Counted from the stretch's first letter, positions 1-9,489 are shown. The stretch: 35,380 nt of DNA from an uncultured Verrucomicrobiota bacterium (GCA_903906135.1 CAIVJE010000111.1:1-35380); one strand, 5' to 3'. Translations and numbers: made by a program. The notes: generated from the sequence alone by a model not told the origin.

Positions 1-107
1 CCTGCCGCCCCGATCGTCTCATCGCCGAGCAACTCGCCGCCCTCACTCATTTCCATCAGGCCCCCGCGCCTAGCTTCCCGTCGAGCCAGTCTTCCTCCCC
101 GCACTAA
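1..107 (+). CDS. C-terminal end of an unidentified protein (partial, enters from left edge)
   Basis: Frame 3 is open from the window edge to TAA at 105-107 (..CRPDRLIAEQLAALTHFHQAPAPSFPSSQSSSPH*). It is convergent with the following minus-strand gene. Too short to identify. Confidence 0.35.
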   Translation, partial: CRPDRLIAEQLAALTHFHQAPAPSFPSSQSSSPH

Positions 108-136
108 TTAGGAGAATCAGCGCAATCACGTTCAGT

Positions 137-1231
137 TTACGCGGGCAAATTGTGCTGTAGAAACCGCAGGAAATTGCCGTGCATGATCCCCGCAATCTCA
201 CTGGGCTGATAACCCCGTTGCGCCAGCAGGAGCGGCACTTTTTGCAAATCGGCAATGGTATCGAGATCCTCCGGTGATTGCTCATGACCAAAGCCGCCGT
301 CCAAATCGGTGCCGATGCCAGCGTGCTGCGCATTGCCCGCGAGTTGGCACACGTGATCGATCTGCTCCACCATGTGCGCCAGTTTTACGCCCACCTCACT
401 GGGGCGAGTTTTATTTTTCACCCACCCCGGCACGAGCATCCACGCATCCAGCGCCGTCCCCAACACCCCACCCCGCTCGATCACAGTCTTAATCTGCGCA
501 TCATCGAATTGTCGTACCCCCGGCACCAAGGCTCGGCAATTTTGATGACTAGCCCAAAGCGGGCCGTGAAAAAGTTTAGTCGCTTCCCAAAAGGCTTCAT
601 CGCTCAAATGCGTGCAGTCGAGGATCAGGCCTAAACGATTCATTTCTTTAATCAGCTCGCGACCAGCCGGGCTCAGCGGCCCCGTCGCTTCCGTCCCCGG
701 AGCATAAGTGCCGGGGCCGTAATGCGCCGGACCAATGGCGCGCAACCCTTGCGCAAAGGAACGTTCCAAGTGTTGCAACGTCACCATCGAATCAGCGCCT
801 TCTAAACTCAGGACATAACCAATCGGCCGCGGCGCAGCGGTGGCCGACTCCGCGGGTGAATCGACCGAGGGTTGCCACAATTTAATCATCTTCGCCAAGC
901 CGGCCTGGTTGGTGATGGGAAACATTTCGCCGCGCTCTTCCATCGCCCGATACCACGCCAACTGGCCCTGCGTTTGCGCCCACGCCTGCGCCGGGGAATG
1001 CCAACCGGACAACGGATGGGTCGGTTTGACGTAACGCGCAATCTGCGTCGCCACACAAATCCCGACCTGACCGCGGCGCATCTCGGGCAGGCAAACCGTC
1101 CCGTGACCACGGTCCGCCTTATCCTGCTGATCTTTTTCCCGCGCGCGAATTTCAGCGATGGGGCGCGTCAGATCGCGATTCCACTCCAACGCGTTCATAC
1201 TCAGATCAAGGTGGGCGTCAAAAATAAGCAT
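137..1231 (-). CDS. Membrane dipeptidase (peptidase family M19)
   Basis: M19 metal-ligand signatures present: IFDAHLDL (HxD), SLEGAD (E), LDCTHLSDEAFWEA (H), LWASHQNCRAL (H), GIGTDLDGGFG (D). Confidence 0.9.
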   Translation of the reverse strand: MLIFDAHLDLSMNALEWNRDLTRPIAEIRAREKDQQDKADRGHGTVCLPEMRRGQVGICVATQIARYVKPTHPLSGWHSPAQAWAQTQGQLAWYRAMEERGEMFPITNQAGLAKMIKLWQPSVDSPAESATAAPRPIGYVLSLEGADSMVTLQHLERSFAQGLRAIGPAHYGPGTYAPGTEATGPLSPAGRELIKEMNRLGLILDCTHLSDEAFWEATKLFHGPLWASHQNCRALVPGVRQFDDAQIKTVIERGGVLGTALDAWMLVPGWVKNKTRPSEVGVKLAHMVEQIDHVCQLAGNAQHAGIGTDLDGGFGHEQSPEDLDTIADLQKVPLLLAQRGYQPSEIAGIMHGNFLRFLQHNLPA

Positions 1232-1282
1232 GGGATAAATAGGGGCTTTAAATAAAAATGGATGCGCCGCCGCCGAGGGCGT

Positions 1283-2404
1283 TCAAATGGTGATTTGCCG
1301 AGCGCGACCGGTAATCGGCCAGCACTCCCCCGCCACGCCCGCGGTCACGGTCACAGCCTGGGCGTAGAGCGCGACGGTCGGACAAATATGCCAAGGAATT
1401 CCATACAAACAATCGCCCACGGCAAAATCCGCCGCGTGCGCAGTGGCGACCACCAGATGCTCTTCGCTGTGCAACACGGCCGTGGCGTCGGGGAGATTGA
1501 GAAAAATGACTCGGGGATGAGGATTCTCCGCCGCAATCGCTTTATGACCTAAGTCCAACGTCAAATGATTAGCCTGCGGCTTGCTGACGACGCGCGTCAG
1601 GACTAAGGCCGCCTGGAGAAAATCTAAATCTGGACAGAGTTGCGCGTAGCCCGCATCCCAAAAAATACAGGTACCCGGACTACATTCCACTTCGCCGCGT
1701 TGCGCATGAATCGGGAAAGTCGGGGTGCCACTGGCGATGATCCGCGGCACGGCGAAACCATGCGCAATGAGCGTTTGCCGCAATTCGTTTACGGGGGCGT
1801 AAGCCTCCGCCACCCGTTGCGTGCGCACCGCCAAATCGCGGTCATGAATATGACCGTCGTAGGCGTGCAAGCCCGCGAACCGCAAAGCGGGCAAGCTGGC
1901 GATGAGTTGGGCCAACGCCAAAGCCTCCGGCCCGGGTTTAATGCCGGTGCGCCCCATGCCACAGTTGAGGTCAATTAAAACAGCCAGCACCTGCTGCGCC
2001 GCGTTAGCCGCCTCGGCCAGCGCGCGCGTTGCCGCGGCATCATCCACGACGGCGGCAAATTGGGTCGCAGGAAATTTTTGAATTAACTGCAGCCAACGCC
2101 CCAGGTTGGGCCCGACGAGCGGATACGACAGCAACACTTCGGCCGCGCCGGCGCCGGCGGTAACTTCAGCTTCAGCAATGGTTGCGCATTTAAATTTAGT
2201 GATCCCGGCCGCGCGCTGCAGCGCAATAATCGGAGCGAGCTTATGCGTTTTCATATGCGGCCGCAAGCGCTCAACCCCACCCGCCAACACGATCATCCGG
2301 CGGATATTTTCGCGGACGCGATCAGGATAAACCAACAACGCCGGCGAGGCCACGGTCTCGTGATTAGTAAGCTCATACCAGTTTTTCACGAGAGGGCGGG
2401 GCAT
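1283..2404 (-). CDS. D-threonine aldolase / DSD1-type D-serine dehydratase-like PLP enzyme (fold type III, alanine racemase-like N-terminal domain)
   Basis: PLP-lysine motif RPHMKTHK; C-terminal EEHLVV and GDCLYGIPWHICPTVALY metal-binding HxC. The start is moved from 2518 to the internal Met (MPRPLVKNWYEL) because the upstream extension lies within the RidA gene. Confidence 0.85.
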   Translation of the reverse strand: MPRPLVKNWYELTNHETVASPALLVYPDRVRENIRRMIVLAGGVERLRPHMKTHKLAPIIALQRAAGITKFKCATIAEAEVTAGAGAAEVLLSYPLVGPNLGRWLQLIQKFPATQFAAVVDDAAATRALAEAANAAQQVLAVLIDLNCGMGRTGIKPGPEALALAQLIASLPALRFAGLHAYDGHIHDRDLAVRTQRVAEAYAPVNELRQTLIAHGFAVPRIIASGTPTFPIHAQRGEVECSPGTCIFWDAGYAQLCPDLDFLQAALVLTRVVSKPQANHLTLDLGHKAIAAENPHPRVIFLNLPDATAVLHSEEHLVVATAHAADFAVGDCLYGIPWHICPTVALYAQAVTVTAGVAGECWPITGRARQITI

Positions 2405-2435
2405 CGTATTAAAAAAAGCAACGGCCGCGGCGGTT

Positions 2436-2897
2436 TTACCCCAATTCAAACATCGCCTCGATTTCGACGGCAATATTACCCGGCAGCGAGCCCGCGCCGA
2501 CCGCGCTGCGCGCGCCAATCCCTTGCTCGGGCCCGAACACTTCGACCATCAACTCACTGAAGCCGTTAATCACTTGCGGGTGTTGGGTGAAATCAGCGGC
2601 GGCATTAACGAGGCCCAGTGTCTTCACGAGACGCTTAATCCGGTCCAACGAGCCCAGCTCCTGCCGCAAAGTAGCGAGCATGGTCAGACCCACTTGGCGG
2701 GCGGCAAATTTTCCCTGCGCGAGCGTCAAATCGGCTCCGACGCGGCCGGTCAGCATCGTGCCATCAAGCTGCAACGGGCCGTGACCAGAAACATAAGCCA
2801 ATGAACCCACGCTGACCACCGGGCGATAAATCCCCCCCAAAGGCGGTGGTGGGGGCAGCGCTAAATTTAAGGCAGCAAATCGTTTTTCGTGGCTCAT
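2436..2897 (-). CDS. RidA (YjgF/YER057c/UK114) family enamine/imine deaminase
   Basis: RidA-like sequence (GSLAYVSGHGPLQ.. QVGLTMLATLRQELGSLDRIKRLVKTLGLVNAAADFTQHPQVINGFSELMVEVFG). Confidence 0.85.
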   Translation of the reverse strand: MSHEKRFAALNLALPPPPPLGGIYRPVVSVGSLAYVSGHGPLQLDGTMLTGRVGADLTLAQGKFAARQVGLTMLATLRQELGSLDRIKRLVKTLGLVNAAADFTQHPQVINGFSELMVEVFGPEQGIGARSAVGAGSLPGNIAVEIEAMFELG

Positions 2898-2969
2898 AAA
2901 TAAAATAACTGAACCGCTAACCTAAGTATCCGCGGCGCCGAGGCAAGCCTACGGCACCGCGCGGACTGA

Positions 2970-4394
2970 CTACTCAGATTTTTTGGCGCGAGATTTCTTG
3001 GCGACCGTCTGCTTAGCATTAAGCCAAACTTGTCCCTTGGCATTGACGTTCAGCCAATAAATTTCTCCGCCGTGCTCCGCAAAGGTGGGTTTGGCTTTGG
3101 GTGAACTTGGCCGCTCGAGACCCGCCGTGACTAAGATCGCCTGTAATTGTGCTTCGGATTTTTCTAATTTTTTTGCCAAGTCTTTGACGAGCGCGGTGAC
3201 CCCTTCGCCGCGCTTCTTGGGCTCCATCATGAGCCGCATTGCGGTCAGAGTATTTTCTGGCGGCAAGACTTTCCCCGCCGACCGCCCTTTAGTGGGCACA
3301 AAGGCATCGCGCGAATCCGCGGAACCGCGCGCCGACCCGGCCGCCCGAGGAGCCGCGGCCACCGGTGCTGGCGCCAGTGCGTCCGCCTCAAGCGTTTTTT
3401 CTTCGGCATTAATCCAAATCTCTCCGCGCTGATTGCGGTTGAGATAATATTCAAAATTACCTTCCCGCGCCAACACGGGCTCATCTCCCCCCGATAAACG
3501 CAGCCCGAATTCGCTCAACTTTTCTAGCAGCTGCGCGTCATCGAGTTTTAACGCTTTGGTCAGATAGGGAAAGCTACCGGACCAGCCGTGACCGCGCCGA
3601 TTGCGTCGCATCATGGTACGAATGCGACCCAGGAAAGAATCTGATCCGGCAAAGACCGCCTCAATGGCCCGCGCCGGTTGTTCCGCCCGGGGCTCCGGGC
3701 GCGGCGCGGCCACGGGGGCGACGGGGCGGGCGGGTTGCTGTTCAGCGGGGACGGGGGTCGTCTGCGCGATCTTAAATTTCTTATCCCGCGTGTTTACCCA
3801 GATGCGGCCGTTTTGATCGCGCTCCAACCAATAGAGCGACCCGTCATAATCAACCACGTCGCCTTTTGCTTCACCCGCGGCCGGGAGCGGTAAACCGCAT
3901 TCTTCAAAGGCGGTGAGCACTTCCCGCGCATCCTGTTCAAATTTCTTGGCGAGAAAATCTAACTCTACCGTGCGATCCCCGTGCGCATTTTTTCGCAAAA
4001 ATGGCTGCAAGGCTTCGAAAAGTGTCGGCAAATCTTCTTCACTGCCCTCGAGGTCATCGAAATTGCCGAGCCCCAAATCAATCGGGAGCGGGGCATTGAC
4101 CGGACGCGTGGGCGGCAAGTCGTCGGCAAAAGAGCGTTCATCCTTCCCGTCATCTTCCTCTGCGGGAATGGGTGGTGGCGTATAAGCGGGTTTCGCCGCG
4201 GCGGGCGGAAACCAATCCCGCGCGACGGGGCGACGGGCCAGGCCATTAAACACGAGTGGATTATCCGGCTTCGCGGTAAAATTGATGATCTCCCATTCAT
4301 CCTTACCCAGTTGCCCGAGGTGTTGTTCGAGCAATTGCATGTTGGCAAAACCCAGTGGTCCACTGGAGATCAATTTATATTCCCAAGATGACAT
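2970..4394 (-). CDS. Hypothetical protein with N-terminal DUF4177-like segment and three copies of a YWL-N-G-xIWxN repeat module
   Basis: Long ORF. N-terminus MSSWEYKLISSGPLGFANMQLLEQHLGQLGKDEWEIINF resembles DUF4177. The internal repeats are visible by eye. Confidence 0.7.
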   Translation of the reverse strand: MSSWEYKLISSGPLGFANMQLLEQHLGQLGKDEWEIINFTAKPDNPLVFNGLARRPVARDWFPPAAAKPAYTPPPIPAEEDDGKDERSFADDLPPTRPVNAPLPIDLGLGNFDDLEGSEEDLPTLFEALQPFLRKNAHGDRTVELDFLAKKFEQDAREVLTAFEECGLPLPAAGEAKGDVVDYDGSLYWLERDQNGRIWVNTRDKKFKIAQTTPVPAEQQPARPVAPVAAPRPEPRAEQPARAIEAVFAGSDSFLGRIRTMMRRNRRGHGWSGSFPYLTKALKLDDAQLLEKLSEFGLRLSGGDEPVLAREGNFEYYLNRNQRGEIWINAEEKTLEADALAPAPVAAAPRAAGSARGSADSRDAFVPTKGRSAGKVLPPENTLTAMRLMMEPKKRGEGVTALVKDLAKKLEKSEAQLQAILVTAGLERPSSPKAKPTFAEHGGEIYWLNVNAKGQVWLNAKQTVAKKSRAKKSE

Positions 4395-4529
4395 GTGAAC
4401 CCAACGCATCCTGCATCACCCCGCCTGACGCCAGCTTATATTTTTCGCCGCCGCCCAGAAAATTTCTAGCCATAAATAGTCGCCCCGATCCTGCTTCCCA
4501 ATTTCGCCAATTCTGTCCAAACACTGCGC

Positions 4530-5228
4530 ATGCGCCGCCTAGACCAACTGCTCGCCAATCTCGGCTACTGCTCGCGCCGTGAAGCCCGCGGCTGGATTCA
4601 AGCGGGCCGCGTTACCGTGCGCGGCGTCACCGAAAAAGATTTCGGCGCCAAAGCGAATCCCGCCGAGGTCCAAGTAGACGGCGCCCCGCTGGATCATCCG
4701 GATGGTTTATTGCTCCTGCTCCATAAACCTGTAGGCTTAGTCTGTTCGCACGATGAGCGCGAAGGCCCTAATGTTTACAGCCTGCTCCCCCCGCGTTGGC
4801 GCGAACGCAACCCCGCGGTCACCAGTATTGGCCGGCTGGATAAAGATACGAGCGGGCTGCTGCTGCTCACCGATCAGAGTGAACTCGTGCATCAACTAAC
4901 CTCGCCCAAGCAGAAGGTGCCCAAGGTTTATCGCGCCACTCTCGCCACCGATTTACCAGCTGGCCTCGCCGCTGTTTTCGCCAGCGGCACGCTGCTGCTA
5001 AAAGATGAACTCAAGCCGTGTGCTCCCGCCGATTTAAAAGTAATCACGGCGCGCGAAGCTGAACTCACTTTGACGGAAGGCCGCTATCACCAAGTTCGCC
5101 GCATGTTTGCCAGTCAGGGATGTGAAGTGCTAACCTTGCATCGCGCTCAATTTGGCCCGCTGAGCCTAGCCGATCTGCCCGCCGGACAATGGCGCCCACT
5201 GCCCCCGGGGACATTTGCCAACCGGTAG
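4530..5228 (+). CDS. rsuA: RsuA-like rRNA small-subunit pseudouridine synthase
   Basis: S4-like N-terminus (RLDQLLANLGYCSRREARGWIQAGRVTV), catalytic GRLDKDTSGLLLLTDQ, C-terminal EGRYHQVRRMFASQG. Confidence 0.85.
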   Translation: MRRLDQLLANLGYCSRREARGWIQAGRVTVRGVTEKDFGAKANPAEVQVDGAPLDHPDGLLLLLHKPVGLVCSHDEREGPNVYSLLPPRWRERNPAVTSIGRLDKDTSGLLLLTDQSELVHQLTSPKQKVPKVYRATLATDLPAGLAAVFASGTLLLKDELKPCAPADLKVITAREAELTLTEGRYHQVRRMFASQGCEVLTLHRAQFGPLSLADLPAGQWRPLPPGTFANR

Positions 5229-5267
5229 GCTTCGCGGCTTGCTCCCCGTATTCTTCGAGCCGGGAGG

Positions 5268-6089
5268 CTATTTTTCGTCATTGATGCTAAAATCAAGCGG
5301 CTGAATCACGCGGGTATTGACCTTCCGGCCTAATTTCATCCCCGGCTTAAATTTCCATTTTACGACGCCATCCAAAGCTGAGCGCTCGAAGCCCCGGTGG
5401 GTGCTGGAAACAATGTAAGGAAAAATAACATCCCCACCTGCGGTCACAATAAAACCCACCCGCACGTGAGCATAAGATACCTCGGCTTTTAACTCATAGG
5501 GAAACACGGGAGGCGGCTGGATAATGGGCTCAGGCGCGCGATCTAAATCAGAAATATTAAAAAGATCCTTGATGCCACTGGTGTCCGGTCGCCCCCGCTG
5601 AATATTGAGTGGGATTGCGGTCAAACTATTCGGCGCGCTGTCGATTTTAGCGGGAATCGTATAATCGATCAGCTGCGTAAAACTAGCGTCCAACGGTACC
5701 TGCACCGGGATATCTTGGAGCATAGGCACCTGCACACTGGGTTCAGCGATGGGTTCATCATCCGACAATACCTTGGGCTTTTCCTCATCCTCTTTCAGCT
5801 CTGGCATCACCAATATCTCAATCGCGGTTTCGACTACCATCGGGGCTTTCTTAACGACCGTACGCTCATTCCACCCTAAAAGTAAAATGGCATGGAAGCT
5901 CGCTGAAATCAGTAAGGCCAACCAAGGAATCCGTGATGGCGGCGGGATGCCAGAATAGTGAAAGGTGCTAGCCGGGAGCGCCGCGCGCATCACCGACTGA
6001 GCCCCAGGCGCAAAGCGAACCTGCGTGGCACGTGCTTGACTGGGGGTTATAGCCAACACCGGTATAGGGTGATGGGAATGGAGAATCAT
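5268..6089 (-). CDS. TonB family energy transducer
   Basis: One TM segment (WLALLISASFHAILLLGW), proline-rich linker, C-terminal TonB domain (YAHVRVGFIVTAGGDVIFPYIVSSTHRGFERSALDGVVKWKFKPGMKLGRKVNTRVIQPLDFSI). The start codon is uncertain. Confidence 0.75.
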   Translation of the reverse strand: MILHSHHPIPVLAITPSQARATQVRFAPGAQSVMRAALPASTFHYSGIPPPSRIPWLALLISASFHAILLLGWNERTVVKKAPMVVETAIEILVMPELKEDEEKPKVLSDDEPIAEPSVQVPMLQDIPVQVPLDASFTQLIDYTIPAKIDSAPNSLTAIPLNIQRGRPDTSGIKDLFNISDLDRAPEPIIQPPPVFPYELKAEVSYAHVRVGFIVTAGGDVIFPYIVSSTHRGFERSALDGVVKWKFKPGMKLGRKVNTRVIQPLDFSINDEK

Positions 6090-6206
6090 GCCTTAGAATA
6101 TGCCCTTCCCGCCCGCCGCTCTCGTCATTCTTTGGCTTTAGCCGTGCATGGTTTGCTGCGGTAAAACACTCTTTTTCAAGTCTTCCCCCTGCCCGCCACA
6201 CGTGTC

Positions 6207-6539
6207 ATGATTAGGCCTATGTCTCCTGCTTCCCTTACTAGCGCTCAACGCACCCAACTCCGCGGCCTCGGCCAAACCATGCCTGACTCCCTTCAAGTCG
6301 GCCGCGAAGGTGCCACCGTCACCCTTATCGCCCAACTCGAACGCGTGCTCACTCAACGTGAATTGGTAAAAATCCGCATCACCGGCGGCCAAGATCGCCA
6401 TGCGCGCGCCGCCTTACACACCGCCCTCGCCCTAGCCACCCAAAGCGAATGCGTCGGAGCCGTCGGCCACACCGCCCTATTTTGGCGCGCGGGCCCAGAA
6501 GGTTCTAAATTTCTGACCGCCCCTCATGACGCTGGCTGA
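6207..6539 (+). CDS. yhbY: YhbY/CRS1-type RNA-binding protein
   Basis: CRM-domain pattern LTSAQRTQLRGLGQTMPDSLQVGREGATVTLIAQLERVLTQRELVKIRI. Confidence 0.8.
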   Translation: MIRPMSPASLTSAQRTQLRGLGQTMPDSLQVGREGATVTLIAQLERVLTQRELVKIRITGGQDRHARAALHTALALATQSECVGAVGHTALFWRAGPEGSKFLTAPHDAG

Positions 6540-7608
6540 ACTCGGCTGGACGGATTTTTTTGCGCAAGCCTTCGCGCCCTATGCAGCCGAAGGCTGCCAG
6601 CCCGGGCGCGTCACGCTCGAGCTCAAAGGCTATTTTGAAGTAACCGGCGAGTTCGGCGCCAAGCTTGGGGCGTGCTCGGGAAAGTTTATCAATACCGCCG
6701 TGGCGCAGTCTGCCTTCCCAGCCATCGGCGACTGGGTCGCGGTCACGCCGCAAATTGGCGAAGCTGCCCGCGTCCATATCCACGCCATCCTCCCCCGTCG
6801 GACAAAGTTTTCCCGCCAAGCCGCCGGCCAAGATGTCGTCGAACAAATCGTCGCCGCTAACATCGATACCGTGTTTCTCGTTAGTGCCCTCGACGGCAAC
6901 TATCACCTGCACCGCCTCGAACGCTACCTGGCCGCCGCCTGGGCCAGCGGCGCCCAACCGGTTATTTTACTTAATAAGGCCGACCTCGCTGAGGACAACT
7001 CGGCCACCCTATGTGCCGAGATTGCGACGGTCGCGCCGCAGGTGCCGGTGTTTATCGTCAGCGCACAAACTCGCCGCGGCCTGAAAGCCCTCGCGCCCTA
7101 CCTCACGCCGGGCGCCACCATTGCACTGCTCGGCTCATCGGGCGTCGGCAAATCTACCCTGATAAACCGCATTGTTGGCGAAAATTTACAGGACACCCAA
7201 GAGGTGCGGGAGGTCGACGGCAAGGGTCGCCATACCACCACGCAGCGCGAACTGCTCGTCGCGCCCAACGGCGTCATCGTAATCGATACCCCGGGCATGC
7301 GCGAAATCCAACCGTGGGCGGCGGAGGCCGGCATTGAGACCGCGTTTGCTGATGTCATCGCGCTGACCGGCCAGTGCCGTTTTGGCGATTGCAGCCACAC
7401 GGTCGAGCCCGGCTGCGCCCTGCAAGCCGCCCTGACCGATGGCACGCTTGCGCTTGCTCGCTGGCAAAGTTACCAGCGACTCGGCCGCGCGACCGCGCAT
7501 GAAGTTCGCCGCACGGATCGGTCCGCCCAGCAACAACACAAATCACATCATAAAAAAATGACGAAGAGCCTTCGCCAACGCGTGCAGGAGAAATCCGGAG
7601 AAGAATGA
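6526..7608 (+). CDS. rsgA: Ribosome small subunit-dependent GTPase A
   Basis: Circularly permuted GTPase motifs in the order NKAD (G4), GSSGVGKSTLINRI (G1), DTPGMRE (G3), plus a zinc-binding C-terminus (CRFGDCSHTVEPGC). Overlaps yhbY by 14 nt. Confidence 0.95.
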   Translation: MTLAELGWTDFFAQAFAPYAAEGCQPGRVTLELKGYFEVTGEFGAKLGACSGKFINTAVAQSAFPAIGDWVAVTPQIGEAARVHIHAILPRRTKFSRQAAGQDVVEQIVAANIDTVFLVSALDGNYHLHRLERYLAAAWASGAQPVILLNKADLAEDNSATLCAEIATVAPQVPVFIVSAQTRRGLKALAPYLTPGATIALLGSSGVGKSTLINRIVGENLQDTQEVREVDGKGRHTTTQRELLVAPNGVIVIDTPGMREIQPWAAEAGIETAFADVIALTGQCRFGDCSHTVEPGCALQAALTDGTLALARWQSYQRLGRATAHEVRRTDRSAQQQHKSHHKKMTKSLRQRVQEKSGEE

Positions 7609-7688
7609 GTGTTATTTCACCCGAGGGCCGCCTCGCGGAGTGAGCGCGCCATTGACGCCCCGCTGCTTTTACTAAGAGTTATTCACTT

Positions 7689-8408
7689 ATGTTCATCATC
7701 TTGGGCTCAGACGGAAAAGAATACGGGCCGGTCACCGTGGGGAATGTGATCGAGTGGATTCGTGATGGCCGCGCCAACTTGGCCACGAAGGCTAAGCGCG
7801 ACCGCGAGGATGCATGGAAAACTTTGGGTGACTTCACCGAGTTCAGCGGCCGAGCCCCCGAGCCAGCGACGCCACCAACCGAGGAGACTGACGAACCCGA
7901 GAGCGCGATCCCGGTACTCGTCGCCGACCCTGAGGCGGCCAGCCGCTGGCTGCGCCTGCCGGCGGCTTTAATCGATGGATTGCTCAAGACGTTGTGCTAC
8001 CTGCCAATCAGCATTCCTTTAGTTCGAACGATCTTCACGGAAGCCCTCAGTGGCGAGCAACGCTCGTTCAGTGAAATCACCGAGCTCACCAGTAATATCG
8101 TCAACGAACACCTCGCCCAAGCTCTGCCTTTTCTTGGCAGCCTACTCCTCATCCAATTTTTTCTGCTCGCGACCCGCGGTCAGACGATTGGCAAATGGCT
8201 GCTCCGCCTGCGCATTGTTCGCCATGATGACAGCTCAGCTCCGGGCTGGTATCGCGCTTTTCTGTTACGCGCCAATTTACCTTTCATGATCGAGCAAATT
8301 CCCGTGCTCGGGTTTGTTTTTTGGATCGTCGACTCGAGCTTCATTTTCCGCGCTGACCGCCGTTGCCTGCATGATCATATCGCCGGCACCAAGGTCATCA
8401 TCGCCTAG
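7689..8408 (+). CDS. GYF_2-domain plus RDD-family membrane protein
   Basis: N-terminal GYF_2-like (GSDGKEYGPVTVGNVIEWIRDGRANLATKAKR); C-terminal RDD-type TM domain (LPAALIDGLL.. TRGQTIGKWLLRLRIVR.. RADRRCLHDHIAGTKVI). Confidence 0.8.
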   Translation: MFIILGSDGKEYGPVTVGNVIEWIRDGRANLATKAKRDREDAWKTLGDFTEFSGRAPEPATPPTEETDEPESAIPVLVADPEAASRWLRLPAALIDGLLKTLCYLPISIPLVRTIFTEALSGEQRSFSEITELTSNIVNEHLAQALPFLGSLLLIQFFLLATRGQTIGKWLLRLRIVRHDDSSAPGWYRAFLLRANLPFMIEQIPVLGFVFWIVDSSFIFRADRRCLHDHIAGTKVIIA

Positions 8409-8414
8409 GCGACG

Positions 8415-8451
8415 GCAGAGATTCTCTGCGCGCCCGTGAGGCCGACCTCAC
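8415..8451. terminator. Two consecutive hairpins in a convergent intergenic region (possible bidirectional terminator)
   Basis: GCAGAGA-T-TCTCTGC (8415-8429) and GTGAGG-CCGA-CCTCAC (8436-8451) lie between the stop at 8408 (+) and the stop at 8448 (-). There is no U-tract, so the function is inferred. Confidence 0.4.
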
Positions 8452-9425
8452 ATGATTTGGTCGATTAGCGGCTCTCCCTTAATAAAATGGTGCAAGTTTG
8501 CCAAGAAATGCTGCACCAATTTCTCGTCTTGATCGCGCGTCCCGCCGCCGAGGTGACAAGTAATAAAGCAATTCGGCGCCCGCCAGAGCGGATGCTCGGG
8601 TGGCAGTGGCTCCGGATCCATTACATCCAAATAGGCTCCGCTAATCTGACCAGCCGTGAGCGCCGCGATGAGCGCCGCTTGGTCGACGGTCGTGCCGCGA
8701 CCAATATTATAAAAACGCGCGGTCGATGACATCTGCGCGAAGCGGCCAGCATTCATAAAATTCCGCGTCGCCGTGGAGTCGGGCAATAAATTAACCACGT
8801 GATCTGCTACCGCTAGCGCCGCGCTTATGCCAGCGTCAGTGACGACTTCCACGCCTTCATCACCCCGCGGCGTGCGCCGATAAGCAATCACGCGACCGCC
8901 AAATGGAGCCAGCAAGGCGGCCAACCGCCGGCCAATGGCGCCAAACCCCAGCAACAAGACAGTTTGCCCCGTCAACACTGTCGCCGAGTAGCGATCTTCC
9001 AAATAACGCCAAGCGCGCATCCCATCTTGATTGCGCAGCTGCGTGGGTAAATTACGGGCTAGGGCCAACATGGCCGCTAGAATTTGCTGCGCACAAGGAT
9101 CCGCAAATACCGCCGAAGCATTAGTCACCTTGGTGCCGCGTGTTTGCATCGCAGTCCGAAAATCTGCTCGCTCATAGCGAGTGTAACCCGCTGAAGAGAG
9201 CGCCAACCAACGCAGCCGCGGCTGCGCCATCACTTCCGCCGGCGTGGGCTGCCCATACGCAATGTCCGCTTCCGCCAAGGCGGGATCCGGCTCGGCTTCG
9301 ACTAACACCGAATGCGTCGAGCTCGCGGATTGCAGCAAGCGGCAACCGGCCGCGGCCAAGCCGGTGGTAAAAAGTTCATGGGCTTCAGGCCGCAAGTTAT
9401 AATTGGTCCAGATCGTCAGACTCAT
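8448..9425 (-). CDS. D-isomer-specific 2-hydroxyacid dehydrogenase
   Basis: NAD-binding LLGFGAIGRRLAALL, RGTTVDQAALIAAL, DVMDPEPLPPEHPLWRAPN. Confidence 0.88.
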   Translation of the reverse strand: MSLTIWTNYNLRPEAHELFTTGLAAAGCRLLQSASSTHSVLVEAEPDPALAEADIAYGQPTPAEVMAQPRLRWLALSSAGYTRYERADFRTAMQTRGTKVTNASAVFADPCAQQILAAMLALARNLPTQLRNQDGMRAWRYLEDRYSATVLTGQTVLLLGFGAIGRRLAALLAPFGGRVIAYRRTPRGDEGVEVVTDAGISAALAVADHVVNLLPDSTATRNFMNAGRFAQMSSTARFYNIGRGTTVDQAALIAALTAGQISGAYLDVMDPEPLPPEHPLWRAPNCFITCHLGGGTRDQDEKLVQHFLANLHHFIKGEPLIDQIM

Positions 9426-9489
9426 AAAATTATCACACTAATAGAAGGCGTTCGCGACAAGCCTAACTGTGAATGCACTATTGCGGCCA

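Noticed and set aside
278-1255. Several plus-strand ORFs opposite the M19 dipeptidase
   Set aside because: Antisense shadow frames; dipeptidase catalytic motifs are clear on the minus strand.
2405-2518. N-terminal extension of the D-threonine aldolase-like ORF
   Set aside because: Lies within the 3' end of the RidA gene in another frame, and family homology begins near MPRPLVKNWYEL.
5229-5267. Possible terminator AGCC-GGGA-GGCT between rsuA and tonB
   Set aside because: Only a 4-bp stem; too weak to claim.
7098-7546. Minus-strand ORFs opposite rsgA
   Set aside because: Shadow frames of a confident GTPase gene.
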